The position numbers and the translations under genes were made by a program. From the NCBI GenBank assembly GCA_039105265.1, contig JAPFFF010000017.1:620001-684000 (forward strand): a stretch of DNA of 64,000 bases, in the 5' to 3' direction. The notes beneath the pieces are model-generated. The model had not been told where the DNA came from. It saw nothing but the letters and a program-made list of their open reading frames with translations, and searched no databases. Positions 24,279 to 35,093 of the stretch are shown one piece after another (position 1 is the first letter of the stretch; each line of letters starts with the position of its first letter). This DNA comes from Tritrichomonas musculus. Taxonomy: Eukaryota; Parabasalia; Tritrichomonadida; Tritrichomonadidae.

Positions 24279-27200
24279 TCACTTTGGTGGTGGCTTCCTC
24301 TTTGGCATTGTTGGTCTCTGGAAGAAGTATGGCTTAGAGCTTCCAGGCTTATTATCATTGTTGTTGTTATTATTTTGAGCAGGAGGAGGTCTTCTATCGT
24401 TCTGATTTTCAGCTAATACTGGAGCACTAACAGTTTCTCTTTTAATATCAGTGGAATTACTTTGGCCATCATCATCATCATTATTATTAGTTATTCCAAT
24501 TTCTTCGTTAGTTATATTAAAGACCTTGAAAGCATATTCCTGACCATCTGGCATCAATTTGAGCATACTTATAACACGTCTTCTATCAACAGGAATCATT
24601 TTCTTAATTTTATCAGCACAATCTGGCTTCAAATTTAACAAAAACCAAATTCTTTTCATATCGAGGTTATCGAAAGTTATTTGGCTCAATGTTTTACTTG
24701 TTTTCATGTAATTTTTACCAAAGCTTAAGAACTTTTCATCATCAAGTTTCGATAAAGCTGAAGAAAAGAATTCTTTTTCAACTTTCGAGTTCAATAATGA
24801 AATGCCAAAGATATTCATTACAACAGGAGTTTCTTCGAAATGTTTTGACAAGTAAAATCTAAAGAGATACTCAGAAGGATCTACTTTCAAGGTTGATAGT
24901 GAATCAGAACTAGGACTAGGCGTTAAGACACTTTGCACTGCTCTATTATGAATTTTTACAATTTTATCAACAACCTTATTAACGTTATTTTTAACATTTT
25001 CAAAATCAAGATTAAGTTCAATTTCCATCTTCATTACATCAAGATTTGGAACAATTGCGTTTCTTCTCATTTGGGTATCTATTTCATCTTCAAGCAATTC
25101 TTTAAACATTGAATTTTTAATGCAAATTATTCTAATTAGTTCCATTAAATTATCAGAAGTTTTAGTACAACCAAATTTCAATGTAAATTTGGTGATTTCA
25201 GGAATATTTAAGAAACAATTAGAAAGATCAAATTCAGAATGATGCTTCAATAATATTTCTAAGAAATAATTTACACCAGCAAAACTTTCATCATTCACTG
25301 TTTGCGATTGATCAATCTCATTTATTTTTGTTAATGAATAATTTAATGATTTAACTAAAATTTTAGGTGGAAGAAATGTTTCAACTTCATCAGGATTCGT
25401 TGCAGTTGAAATAGCAGGTATGAATTGAACAAATTCATAAGGAACATAACCACGTTTATCATTTATAATTATTTTTCTAATGATTGATGATTGTGGATCA
25501 ATTCCAAGAACACAATTAATGAATTCAGCAACTAATTCATAGCCTTGAAGTTTAGATAATCTTGCATTTGCAGGATTCGATTTAGAAGAAGTTCTATTAT
25601 TAGACAATGATTGTCTATAAATAGAAATTCGAGGAATGATTTCATCTTCATTCTTTTCGAATTGATTTAAAATATCTTTATTAAAATGTTTAATAAAGAA
25701 TCTTAAATTATCGACAGTTGCTAACTTAGTTAAAATGAAAGGAATATATATATCAAAATTATTAATTGTCAAATTTTCAAGAACTTTGAAAAATGCATTT
25801 GCATAATCATAACCTTCTTGATTTTCATCAATATCATCATTTTCATAAACGGTAGCACCGAAAATGTCAGTTGAATCAGATACATTTTTATCATCAATAA
25901 TGAAATTTTTCTCGCCATCTTCTTCTTTATTTTCTTTAGAAGGAACAAAATCAACTTGTTCTGCTCTTTTAATTAAATGCTGCGCTATCAATTGATGATC
26001 ACATAAACATGTTGTAATAATATGATTAATTAGAGATAAAGATAATTCAGAATTAAAATGATCAGCAATTTTGACAACAAAATCAGAAATGTCTTCTGTA
26101 AAATCACTATCAACTAACTTGGTAGCAAGCGTATAGGAAACATTTTGTACTTCATTATTATTATAAATGAACAAATTAAGGAAAAAGACAGACGATGTTC
26201 CAATTAATTTTTGTATCAATGGTTTGTTATCATTAGTTATACTTGAAATTAACCTTTGTAAAAAGAAAATCAAAATTTGATCATTATAAAAAATATCACC
26301 AATTTCTGCTACTTCTTGATCTGTTGAAAACTTTAAGATTCCATTCATTAAAGTATTGACTATATTTAAACCAGATAAAAATTGGTTTGAATCAATAATA
26401 ACTTCTTTTAATTCATCAAGTGTAAATACGTTATATTTTACACATTTCATTACAAGCATCATTAATTCAAATTTGTTGACATTCGATGCTTGTATCTGTG
26501 AAATATGAACAAGTATTTGACGAAGTGATTCACCAAGAATTTCTACAAAACATGATAAACAATGTAATGCTTCATTTGCTTGTCTATAATTAATATAATT
26601 TAAAGAACGATTTTTAGAAAAGTTGGCGAAAATTGAATTCATTAAAATATTTGGAATATTCAATGATAAACAGATATCATATGAACTCATTTCGTCTGAT
26701 TCATTCTTGTTTTCATTAGAAACTAAAAATGTATTTGTACTTAATATAAAAGTATGAAAGATTTTTGTAATGATGTTTTGCCAATTAAAGTTAAATGTAA
26801 GTTCAGGGAAAAGTTCAGCTATTTTTTCAATTATTTTAACAACTTTATCAAAATTCGCATTAGATTCTTCATCTTTGTTCCAATCAGGTGTAACATTTTG
26901 ATTAATAACTGAACATAATATTAACGTTAATGTGTCAGCAAAATCAAGTTGTGTCATTTGTTTATATGACTCACATATCGTGTCTATTAATGAAAGTACT
27001 AAATCAAGAGATGGTAATTCTTTTTTACCATTTAAAGCTAGCAATCTACTGCGGAAAGGAGTACTAAAAACTGTTGTATTAGCTCTACAATAAATACTTA
27101 CAAAGTAAGTGAATAAAAGATCTTTATCAGCAAAATTCTGGAACAGAACAGCTGCTGAATTTGATATTGAAAATCTTTCGATTACTAATTTATTTTCAGC

Positions 27201-30200
27201 CATTTTAATTTCATTAATAATATTTTCAGGTAATTCATCTTTTGTTTGGAAATGAAGCATGCTATATTTAATTTCAGGAGATTCATTAAAGTTAATAGTA
27301 AATTTAGGAATTTCTTTCTCTTTCGTATAAAATAATATATATGGTTTTAATGAATTGTTATTAACAGCGTTAAATTCAGCTTGGAAGATTGGTAACAACA
27401 TTTCTTCATCAGCTCTACTTATGAATTGATCTTGATAAATAAACCAATTTGTACCTTCAAGGACAAAAGTTCTATAAACATGTTTTTGTGGAAGTTGTCC
27501 ATCTTGCTGGTCATTAGAACCAGAATTTATTATATTAACAATTGATGGATCATTAAATGAATTCTGCTTTGTAACAATACCAGTTAAATTATATGGTTCA
27601 TCATTAATTGAAATATTCATAAGAATATTCGATGGCGTGTAGTGCGTTAAATGGACAATAACAACAGGTGTTGCTTTTTCTAATTGATCAAATATCGAGG
27701 GATCAACAATACATTGTGATGGAACAAATGTAAATAATTGGTCACGCATTTCTGGCGGAAATACTTTTATCATTATGTCAACAAGCAACTTATACGGTGA
27801 AAGATGATTCTGGTTGACATATAAATATTGAGGCGCGGGACCTATAATCATTTGACTAAAATAATATTGAAGCTCATGAGCTGCTACGTTACCAACAAAG
27901 AAATCTTGATTGGATGGATTTAATAAACAATCTCGAACTGGTTTAAGATGAAATAGCTCTTGTCTGACATATTCAAAGTTTGAGCGAATTGGATTTTCTA
28001 TATAAAGATCATTTCCAATATATTTGATCTTTGATATGAATTCAAGAAAGTTGTAAATACATTTTTCATATTCATTATCAAGATTAAGAGGAGTATAACT
28101 ATCTTGTTGTTGCTGATCTTTTGATTGCGCTTGCGATTTACAAAAGCTAATAACACCATTAATTACATTGGATCTCATTGGCTCTCTTTGTATCAGCATT
28201 GATGTATGAAGCATTTTATCTATGTAATCAGCTGTAATGATATCTTTGTTCAAGAGTGCAATTAAAGCATTATTAAGAACAGCATCATTAAATGATACAA
28301 AGGAATCAATTATTTCTGATACTATTTTTTCTTTTTCCTTTTCATCTTTTTTACTTAGAAATTGTTGGAATACAGACAAGAAAATGTTTGATATTTTGGC
28401 ATTGTTTGAATATTTCTTAAAGAGTTCATATATACATTGTAAGGGAACAACTTCTGTTATGAATTTGGTCATCATTTTTAATAGGTTATCATTACATGTA
28501 GTAATTAATGGTTCAACAAGATTGTTTTCAACCAAATAATCGGCAAGAGGATTTTTATCCGTATCTTCCTCGATTTCTTTTGATAAATCAGCATATTCAA
28601 GCAATACTTCTAATGTTCTCTTAACATTGCCATTAAAGTTCTTGATACCTCGAACTTCTTCGATTAATCTCTGAATCATTTCAGTATCGATTTGTTTATC
28701 ATTAAAGAAATGATAAATAAAAGATAGCAAAAGATAATCATTTTTATGATCAAACTTGCCTTTCAAATAATCATGTTTGATTACTTCAAAAACATTAGAT
28801 TGCTTATATAAATTAATTAATTCTTTGGATCTTGATCGATGAATGGCTGCTTTTATCATATAAAAGTATAAATAACAAACTTCTTGTGTTTTTAATGATT
28901 CAACAAATTCTTCTGGATTGGAAACTAATTCTTGTATTTGTATATCAGTTGGTAAATATTCAAGGAATGACTCAATAAGTTTCTGAGTTTCATCTGGAAG
29001 ATCATCTAGTAATTTTGTTAATAAGAAAGAATTGAATGCAATTTCATCGTCCGATAAAATATAACATGGAATTTCATCATAATTAATTGGACTTAATTTT
29101 CCAGTCATTTTATATCCTTCAGAATCAGGATTTGGCAAAGTTTGATTAGAAAGCATCTTGTTATCACTGGTTCGTAATACTAAACTCTCATATGTTGATC
29201 CAAATTTTATTGCAGCTGTTCGTAAAAGTTCACCAATTGTCAATTGTGGATCATATCTAACAGTTTGGGCTTTATTATCATAGGTAACAGTTACTTCATT
29301 TGGAAAATCAGGCTCAAATGGCGCATTTGTCATATAATGCTGTATAACTCCATAATCTTTAAGACATTTGCATGACTCTATATTTTTAACCCACTCAAAT
29401 AAAAATCTTAATGTTACAAAAAACGATGAGTTTTCATTTTGTTCAGAAAGAATACCGATAAATGTTTGAATAATTGGCTTAATTATCGATCTACTGACAT
29501 TTTTCAGCATATTAAAAAGCTTTTTAAAAGCGACAGTATGCGAATTTGTTGAACTTAAATTTTTGCTATCTAAAGATTCGTTAAAAATTGTTAAATCAAG
29601 TAAATTATTGAAATGAACAAGTGGCCATTTAATCAAGTCAAATTGCTGAGGAATCCAATTTACGTTAACAAAATCTTTTGAACTTGATTGATGAAAACTT
29701 TTCTGATTGTCTGATTGTGAATCATTAGAATTAAACTGACTTGATGATGACCCTGCTTGTGGCGGGGGATTTTTACTATTGTTTCCATCTTGTGAGCCAT
29801 CAGAATCAGGTAATTGCTTAGATGAGCCAAAGGAAGATTTTGCTTGAGGGAGAAGACTTGATGGAGCGTTTGGGGGAGGTGGAATATTTTTGCTCTTTAT
29901 GTTTTTACATAAGACATAGTCGAAAATAAAATCGATATAAGATGAGTTAATTAAATCATCATTTGTAATCAAACAATCTTTTGATTCCTGATTTTCTTTA
30001 CTTTCATCATTATTATCTTCTTTGAAGTTATGAAAAACTGAAGTTGATATATCAAAATCAAATGGATCAAGCCCACGCGCTTTAATCATGCTATCGAATA
30101 TATTCCAAACATTTGCATGATTGGGCAAATTGAGTAACATTTCAACTTGCTTTTTGCTCATCTTCCTTTTTGACTTAGATACATATGCTTTTTCAATAAT

Positions 30201-31598
30201 TGGAAATAAAGTGGTATTTCCTTCTTCAACAACAAGAGAATAAATATGATCAAGTATATCATCTGTTAAAATAGATGGTTTCTTTTGAACAATTTCTGAG
30301 AAAATATTCAAAATTAATGATAGATTAGCATTATTTTTCCTTTCATTCATGTAAGAAACACAAATATCACAAAGTTGGGAAGAATATTGGTTATATAGTG
30401 GTGAAAAAGCATCAGAACTTATACTTGATAAATTTAATTTTTGAAAAGAGTTAGTAATTATACTTTCAGTTAATTGCGGCTTTGATGATGCAACTAAACA
30501 AGCAACACTAACTAGTACAGGAGGAATATTTGTATCATCTTCAGATATAATTTTTATCAATTCTATCATTTTTTCTGGTTGAAGTAGAGTTAATGAATCT
30601 TTTGAGTTAATAATTGGCTTAATTGAAAGCAAATATTTTAACAAATCTTTGGCTGGAATATCATTTACAATGAGCTTTAGAACATTGTTTGGTATTTCCT
30701 GGACTTTTTGGCATAAATCGCTTTGCATAATAAAATCTTTTAGATTATTATTGACTTCTTCTGATTGAAAATCAACCAGGAAAGAAATTAAAGAAAAAGA
30801 AGTTTTAAGTTTATCTTCTTTATCGATTTCAACAAGAATTTGGAGTAAGTGCATATAAGATTCAATACCTTTTAAAAACGAAGACCTATCATGTATTATT
30901 CCCATTATCTCAGCCATTTCTCTCATCGAAAACATCAATATTTGAGTACTATCTATTCGTTTGTCGAAACTTTCAACATCAGTTTCATTTAAGAAAGTTT
31001 GAAAATATTGAAAAAGCTGCGCTCCTAATTCAATAGATGGCTTTATGTCTAATGCTGGGACAAGATATGAAAATACTTGAAAATATGCTTGAAAATGCTC
31101 AATTCTAATATCTTCTTCTAGAAATCTGTAAGTAAGAACTTCAAAAAGATTTAAATCAATAAATTTTTTCATTGATTCACGCCACATTTCTGATGGCTTT
31201 TGGCCACCATTATTAGTTGTATAAATATCCGATTTTTCGTTGAAAATAGGGACAAACGATTGAAAAAGGTTAAAATAATCGGAAGAAAATATCCATTGAA
31301 ATAAAACAGTAAAATTAGAAATGAGAAATACAAAAGATTGCATCAATTCTTGGTTAGAAATTGATTGGCTAAAATTGATAACAACATTAATTATCGATGG
31401 TATTGAATCATCCAAAAATGTCGATGTCAAATCTTGATTCGGTGGATCTAAAACGCACGAATTGAGAATTTGATCAATAAAAGAATCACATTGAGCTGTA
31501 AACAATGGAATATCAGGACTGAGATTTCTTAAAGCTGTACAAAAATCAGTTGTCCATTTATTTATATCAATGGGATTTTCAGATGATCCTTGTTCCAT
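24279..31598 (-). CDS. Giant USP9X-like protein, apparently catalytically dead deubiquitinase
   Basis: A 2439-residue protein with the plan of USP9X/USP24/USP34-type ubiquitin proteases. It has long helical (ARM/HEAT-like) regions at both sides, a Ser/Asn/Pro-rich linker at ~570-660, and a ubiquitin-like domain at ~755-835 (VTVTYDNKAQTVRYD ... IGELL). A degenerate USP core follows at ~1195-1420. The place of the Cys box reads YIENPIRSNFEYVRQELF (near 1200), where active USPs have GLxNxGNTCYMNS, so no nucleophile Cys is present. A His-box-like segment is at ~1373 (KHVYRTFVLEGTNWFIYQD) and a closing strand KPYILFYTK at ~1405. The C-terminus is Asn- and Pro-rich with basic ends. It may act as a ubiquitin-binding scaffold. 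Family placement rests on order and motif echoes, not on alignment. Divergent from ZPR1. Confidence 0.6.
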   Translation of the reverse strand: MEQGSSENPIDINKWTTDFCTALRNLSPDIPLFTAQCDSFIDQILNSCVLDPPNQDLTSTFLDDSIPSIINVVINFSQSISNQELMQSFVFLISNFTVLFQWIFSSDYFNLFQSFVPIFNEKSDIYTTNNGGQKPSEMWRESMKKFIDLNLFEVLTYRFLEEDIRIEHFQAYFQVFSYLVPALDIKPSIELGAQLFQYFQTFLNETDVESFDKRIDSTQILMFSMREMAEIMGIIHDRSSFLKGIESYMHLLQILVEIDKEDKLKTSFSLISFLVDFQSEEVNNNLKDFIMQSDLCQKVQEIPNNVLKLIVNDIPAKDLLKYLLSIKPIINSKDSLTLLQPEKMIELIKIISEDDTNIPPVLVSVACLVASSKPQLTESIITNSFQKLNLSSISSDAFSPLYNQYSSQLCDICVSYMNERKNNANLSLILNIFSEIVQKKPSILTDDILDHIYSLVVEEGNTTLFPIIEKAYVSKSKRKMSKKQVEMLLNLPNHANVWNIFDSMIKARGLDPFDFDISTSVFHNFKEDNNDESKENQESKDCLITNDDLINSSYIDFIFDYVLCKNIKSKNIPPPPNAPSSLLPQAKSSFGSSKQLPDSDGSQDGNNSKNPPPQAGSSSSQFNSNDSQSDNQKSFHQSSSKDFVNVNWIPQQFDLIKWPLVHFNNLLDLTIFNESLDSKNLSSTNSHTVAFKKLFNMLKNVSRSIIKPIIQTFIGILSEQNENSSFFVTLRFLFEWVKNIESCKCLKDYGVIQHYMTNAPFEPDFPNEVTVTYDNKAQTVRYDPQLTIGELLRTAAIKFGSTYESLVLRTSDNKMLSNQTLPNPDSEGYKMTGKLSPINYDEIPCYILSDDEIAFNSFLLTKLLDDLPDETQKLIESFLEYLPTDIQIQELVSNPEEFVESLKTQEVCYLYFYMIKAAIHRSRSKELINLYKQSNVFEVIKHDYLKGKFDHKNDYLLLSFIYHFFNDKQIDTEMIQRLIEEVRGIKNFNGNVKRTLEVLLEYADLSKEIEEDTDKNPLADYLVENNLVEPLITTCNDNLLKMMTKFITEVVPLQCIYELFKKYSNNAKISNIFLSVFQQFLSKKDEKEKEKIVSEIIDSFVSFNDAVLNNALIALLNKDIITADYIDKMLHTSMLIQREPMRSNVINGVISFCKSQAQSKDQQQQDSYTPLNLDNEYEKCIYNFLEFISKIKYIGNDLYIENPIRSNFEYVRQELFHLKPVRDCLLNPSNQDFFVGNVAAHELQYYFSQMIIGPAPQYLYVNQNHLSPYKLLVDIMIKVFPPEMRDQLFTFVPSQCIVDPSIFDQLEKATPVVIVHLTHYTPSNILMNISINDEPYNLTGIVTKQNSFNDPSIVNIINSGSNDQQDGQLPQKHVYRTFVLEGTNWFIYQDQFISRADEEMLLPIFQAEFNAVNNNSLKPYILFYTKEKEIPKFTINFNESPEIKYSMLHFQTKDELPENIINEIKMAENKLVIERFSISNSAAVLFQNFADKDLLFTYFVSIYCRANTTVFSTPFRSRLLALNGKKELPSLDLVLSLIDTICESYKQMTQLDFADTLTLILCSVINQNVTPDWNKDEESNANFDKVVKIIEKIAELFPELTFNFNWQNIITKIFHTFILSTNTFLVSNENKNESDEMSSYDICLSLNIPNILMNSIFANFSKNRSLNYINYRQANEALHCLSCFVEILGESLRQILVHISQIQASNVNKFELMMLVMKCVKYNVFTLDELKEVIIDSNQFLSGLNIVNTLMNGILKFSTDQEVAEIGDIFYNDQILIFFLQRLISSITNDNKPLIQKLIGTSSVFFLNLFIYNNNEVQNVSYTLATKLVDSDFTEDISDFVVKIADHFNSELSLSLINHIITTCLCDHQLIAQHLIKRAEQVDFVPSKENKEEDGEKNFIIDDKNVSDSTDIFGATVYENDDIDENQEGYDYANAFFKVLENLTINNFDIYIPFILTKLATVDNLRFFIKHFNKDILNQFEKNEDEIIPRISIYRQSLSNNRTSSKSNPANARLSKLQGYELVAEFINCVLGIDPQSSIIRKIIINDKRGYVPYEFVQFIPAISTATNPDEVETFLPPKILVKSLNYSLTKINEIDQSQTVNDESFAGVNYFLEILLKHHSEFDLSNCFLNIPEITKFTLKFGCTKTSDNLMELIRIICIKNSMFKELLEDEIDTQMRRNAIVPNLDVMKMEIELNLDFENVKNNVNKVVDKIVKIHNRAVQSVLTPSPSSDSLSTLKVDPSEYLFRFYLSKHFEETPVVMNIFGISLLNSKVEKEFFSSALSKLDDEKFLSFGKNYMKTSKTLSQITFDNLDMKRIWFLLNLKPDCADKIKKMIPVDRRRVISMLKLMPDGQEYAFKVFNITNEEIGITNNNDDDDGQSNSTDIKRETVSAPVLAENQNDRRPPPAQNNNNNNDNKPGSSKPYFFQRPTMPKRKPPPK

Positions 31599-32013
31599 AA
31601 ATTTTATAAATTGAAATATTTTTTTTTTTTTTTTTCAATTTGCCATTTTCATTAGATTTATATTTAATTATTTTCCAATTTTTGAATATAAACAATCTTT
31701 TTCTTTTCAATTAATAATTTCAATATAGTCTAGATGATCATCTACTTTAATCTATTTTTTTTATTTACTATTCTTTTTTTTTTTTTTTTTGAAATATAAC
31801 GAATTTTTTGAAATATTTTTATACAAAATTTGAATTTAAATTGCAAAAAAAAAAATATAGAGAATTTAATTTAAATCATGATGTATTATTGCAAATCTAC
31901 AAGAAAAATTTATCGACTAAAATAATTATTTGAATTTTTTCAATATAAAGTTATTGGTCGAACAATTAAATCATCTATTTTTTGATTTTCAAAATTATTG
32001 ACCAGATTTTATA
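31599..32013. promoter_or_regulatory. Divergent promoter interval, USP-like gene / ZPR1
   Basis: 415 bp of A/T-rich DNA with long T-runs separating two gene starts. ATTGACCA lies 13 bases before the ZPR1 ATG (31,998-32,005). The same TTGACCA core occurs in a palindrome at 36,004 and near 37,773, ahead of other host genes. No coding potential. Confidence 0.4.
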
Positions 32014-33420
32014 ATGACAGAGGAGAATAACACGCCAGTTACAAAGACACTTCCACCTATATTCTTGGATATAGGACCTGATACAAAACCAATTGAGATG
32101 GAATCATTATGCATGAACTGCATGGATCAAGGTATCACCACAATTTTATTAACAAAGATTCCCTTTTTCCGTGAGGTTATGATTTCTCATTTTGAATGCC
32201 CACACTGCAACTATAGCGACAATTCAATTCAATTTGCAGGCGAATTCCCCGCAAAAGGAGTTCATTTTGTATTACACGTTAAATCTCCAGAGGATTTAAA
32301 TAGACGCATTGTTAAGAGCTGTCATTGCGTTGTCACTGTTCCTGCAATTAACCTCGAAATCCCAGGCCCTACACAAGGCGATAGTATTTCAACAGTAGAA
32401 GGTATTCTTGAACAAACATATTTAGCTCTAAAAACTGCTGAACCAAATCCAAAACTCACCGAATTTCTCGACAATCTTCATCAATGCGCCAAAGGCCTTG
32501 TTCAATTTGACTTTATCATCGATGATCCCTCAGGAAATAGTTTCATTGAAAATCCAATTGCACCAAAGAAAGACCCAAGCTTAGATGTTACCTTCTATGA
32601 TAGAACTCCTGATCAAAATGAGGCAATTGGCTTAATGTCAAAGCCAAAAGCAGACAACTTTACAGTTGATGATGCATCTACTGAACATATCAATTCTGTT
32701 TTCGCTCAAGATAATCAAGTTATGACTTTCCCAACAGCTTGTCCAGTGTGCTCTACAGATGGAACAATGAAATCATGTACATTAATGATTCCACACTTCA
32801 AGGAAATCGTTATTATGGCTTTCCATTGTAATCAATGCAGCTATCGCAATGCGGAAGTAATGGTAGGTGGCGCTGTTTCACCAAAAGCCCGAAAAATTAC
32901 TTTGCATTGTGATTGCCAAGAAGACCTCAATCGCGAAGTCTTAAAATCAGAAACCGCAAGTGTAAGTATACCAGAAGTAGAATTAGATATGTCAGAAGGT
33001 TCAATTGGTGGAAAGTTTACAACAATCGAAGGACTCATAAAAGATATCCATAAAAACTTGAAAGATAACAATCCTTTCACAAAAGGTGATTCTTCTACTG
33101 GCGACTCATCCAAATTTGATCATCTTCTTGATTCACTCGATAAATTCGGTAAAAATCAAGCACCATTTACAATTATCATTGAAGATCCCTTATCAAACTC
33201 ATATATACAAGAATATGGCGATAAAGATAAAATAGAAATTGTTGACAAAGAAAGGACATATGAAGAAAACGAATCTCTTGGTATCAATGATATGAAAACC
33301 GAAGAATATATTGCTGATAACCAAACTTCATATTCAGCTCCAAGGACGGCTCAACAAAAGATTGAACTAAAAAATTCTTCTGAAACTAAAGAGGACGACT
33401 CTAAGCCAAGTTCAGAGTAA
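32014..33420 (+). CDS. ZPR1: ZPR1-type zinc finger protein
   Basis: A 468-residue protein with the duplicated ZPR1 plan: two Cys4 zinc fingers, each followed by a beta-rich A/B domain. Finger 1 uses C33-x2-C36 ... C62-x2-C65 (CMNC ... CPHC). Finger 2 uses CPVC (~243-246) and CNQC (~271-274). After each comes the family-typical segment (FHFECPHCNY-type strand, then HVKSPEDLNRRIVKS and HCDCQEDLNREVLKS). In other eukaryotes ZPR1 is an essential chaperone of elongation factor eEF1A and links to growth signals. The acidic Ser/Lys-rich tail (~430-468) is variable. Length agrees with the family. Convergent with the oxysterol-binding protein gene. Confidence 0.96.
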   Translation: MTEENNTPVTKTLPPIFLDIGPDTKPIEMESLCMNCMDQGITTILLTKIPFFREVMISHFECPHCNYSDNSIQFAGEFPAKGVHFVLHVKSPEDLNRRIVKSCHCVVTVPAINLEIPGPTQGDSISTVEGILEQTYLALKTAEPNPKLTEFLDNLHQCAKGLVQFDFIIDDPSGNSFIENPIAPKKDPSLDVTFYDRTPDQNEAIGLMSKPKADNFTVDDASTEHINSVFAQDNQVMTFPTACPVCSTDGTMKSCTLMIPHFKEIVIMAFHCNQCSYRNAEVMVGGAVSPKARKITLHCDCQEDLNREVLKSETASVSIPEVELDMSEGSIGGKFTTIEGLIKDIHKNLKDNNPFTKGDSSTGDSSKFDHLLDSLDKFGKNQAPFTIIIEDPLSNSYIQEYGDKDKIEIVDKERTYEENESLGINDMKTEEYIADNQTSYSAPRTAQQKIELKNSSETKEDDSKPSSE

Positions 33421-33530
33421 CATTCAAAGAAAAGCTTATATCTAATTTTATTGTTGAATATTGGTTAAAACACTCTAATTTTTTTTTATGTTTAAGCTAA
33501 TTTTTTTTTACAAACAAAATTTTCATGAGT

Positions 33531-34790
33531 TTAATGACCCATTATTTTTTCTTCGACTTCTTCTTGAATCTCATCAATAGTTTTCGAAGCGCCAGCATCA
33601 ATTGCAGCTTGAATTGCTTCTGGCACTTTGAATGGAGGAGGCATTGTAACAGGTTCATTTTCTGTTTTATTGATAGATGGGTTTAAATTCAAGTTATATG
33701 GGACGTATCTCTGTAATTCATCTGAAAAATAGAAGGATTGCGATTTCCATTCGATATGGTTGTCATCAAAATATTTTCTTTCTAATCTTTGTTTTTCTTC
33801 TAAGGCAAATTTATGGTCAGTCGCATGAACCATATCATTATTTTTAATATATTTTGATACTTCACGCCAAACTCGAGGAGATTCGTACATTGATAATTCA
33901 TCAAATGATGGAACATCAAATTTTAGAGGAATTTGTGTGCGTACATCAAATGATAAATAAGGTGGATCATCCTTTCTCTTATCAGTAATGCGCATAAAGG
34001 CAGACCAACGGCCATCAAATACAATCTGTGCTTTCTTGCTTGTATTTGAATCGTAGATTTCCCCTCTAAATCTGTTATATCGCCCAAAAATCAAAGGCTT
34101 TTCCAAAAATTCTATTTTTGCAGTAACACCTGTTTTTAGGCATTTTATATTTACCGTGCCAGCTATTTCCATAACAAGTTTACCAATTATTATTCCTCGT
34201 CCATACATATTTGGAAAATTAAATTCGTAGCTTTCCCCCAAATTTGGTACTTCAAAATTAACTTTTGTACAATCATCCATTTGAGCAACAACAGAATTTC
34301 CAAGGAACTTAGATTTCATTTCGGAGTGGCCCCATATCACAGCACTACCTTCATGATCACAATAATAAAATGCTGATATTGGAGGGTGATGCGAAACTTG
34401 CTCAGCAATATAGGTTCCAAAAGGCTTTCCGTTGGAATCTTTAACAATTGCACGATATACTTCGCCGAGAAGAGAATTGTATGGCTTTTTGGGAGTACGC
34501 GGTGCAACATGAAAACCAGAAACGATCCAAGTGCATAGATGAAGGCAGCGAATTAGAGGATCACGTTCATACTGAACTTTTCTTAGTATATCAGCATGAG
34601 ACATCCAATCTGTAAAGCGTTCAATCGTGGATCTGGTTTCAAGAATGAATGTTGGAAGTGTAATTCTTGATAAACTCATTCCAATGCGAAGTTGGCTCAT
34701 CAAATGCCAGATAACACTTCCCTCTGTTTTAGGAATTTCTTCACTAAAGTCTTGATCATCAATTGTTTCTAGAGATTCAGTTTCATTCAT
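33531..34790 (-). CDS. Oxysterol-binding protein-related protein (short ORP)
   Basis: A 419-residue lipid-transfer protein consisting of little more than the ORD domain. The family signature EQVSHHPPIS is at ~130-139, preceded by KPYNSLLGEVYRA and followed by strands typical of the ORD beta-barrel (EFLEKPLIFGRYNRFRGEI). The two signature His residues and the Lys/Arg for phosphoinositide binding are in place. There is no PH domain, ankyrin repeat or obvious FFAT motif, so it resembles the short yeast Osh4-7 type. Likely moves sterol or phosphatidylserine against phosphoinositide between membranes. Stop codon is followed by A to give TAAA. Confidence 0.95.
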   Translation of the reverse strand: MNETESLETIDDQDFSEEIPKTEGSVIWHLMSQLRIGMSLSRITLPTFILETRSTIERFTDWMSHADILRKVQYERDPLIRCLHLCTWIVSGFHVAPRTPKKPYNSLLGEVYRAIVKDSNGKPFGTYIAEQVSHHPPISAFYYCDHEGSAVIWGHSEMKSKFLGNSVVAQMDDCTKVNFEVPNLGESYEFNFPNMYGRGIIIGKLVMEIAGTVNIKCLKTGVTAKIEFLEKPLIFGRYNRFRGEIYDSNTSKKAQIVFDGRWSAFMRITDKRKDDPPYLSFDVRTQIPLKFDVPSFDELSMYESPRVWREVSKYIKNNDMVHATDHKFALEEKQRLERKYFDDNHIEWKSQSFYFSDELQRYVPYNLNLNPSINKTENEPVTMPPPFKVPEAIQAAIDAGASKTIDEIQEEVEEKIMGH

Positions 34791-35093
34791 TTCGAATTTT
34801 AATTTGAATATGAAAAATTTATATGAGGTTCCATATTCAAATTTGAATTAATGAATTGGTTGAAGGAGAAAAATTGTGTAGCTGCAATAACAAAAAATAA
34901 AATAAGATTATTAAAACTCTAATATGTTTATTTGATTATATTCTATAAATTGTAATAGAAATTTATTTTTTTTTTTAAAGATATGAACAAAAATAAAAGT
35001 GGTGCAATAATAAATTTTGATAGTATATTAGGTCAATTTTTGAATTAGATTTGAGTGCATATTCAAAAAATTGACACTGTTAATAGAAAAAAA
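34791..35093. other. Spacer upstream of the ORP gene
   Basis: 303 bp of AT-rich DNA containing the ORP promoter and the 3' end of the next minus-strand gene. Nothing else seen. Confidence 0.5.
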
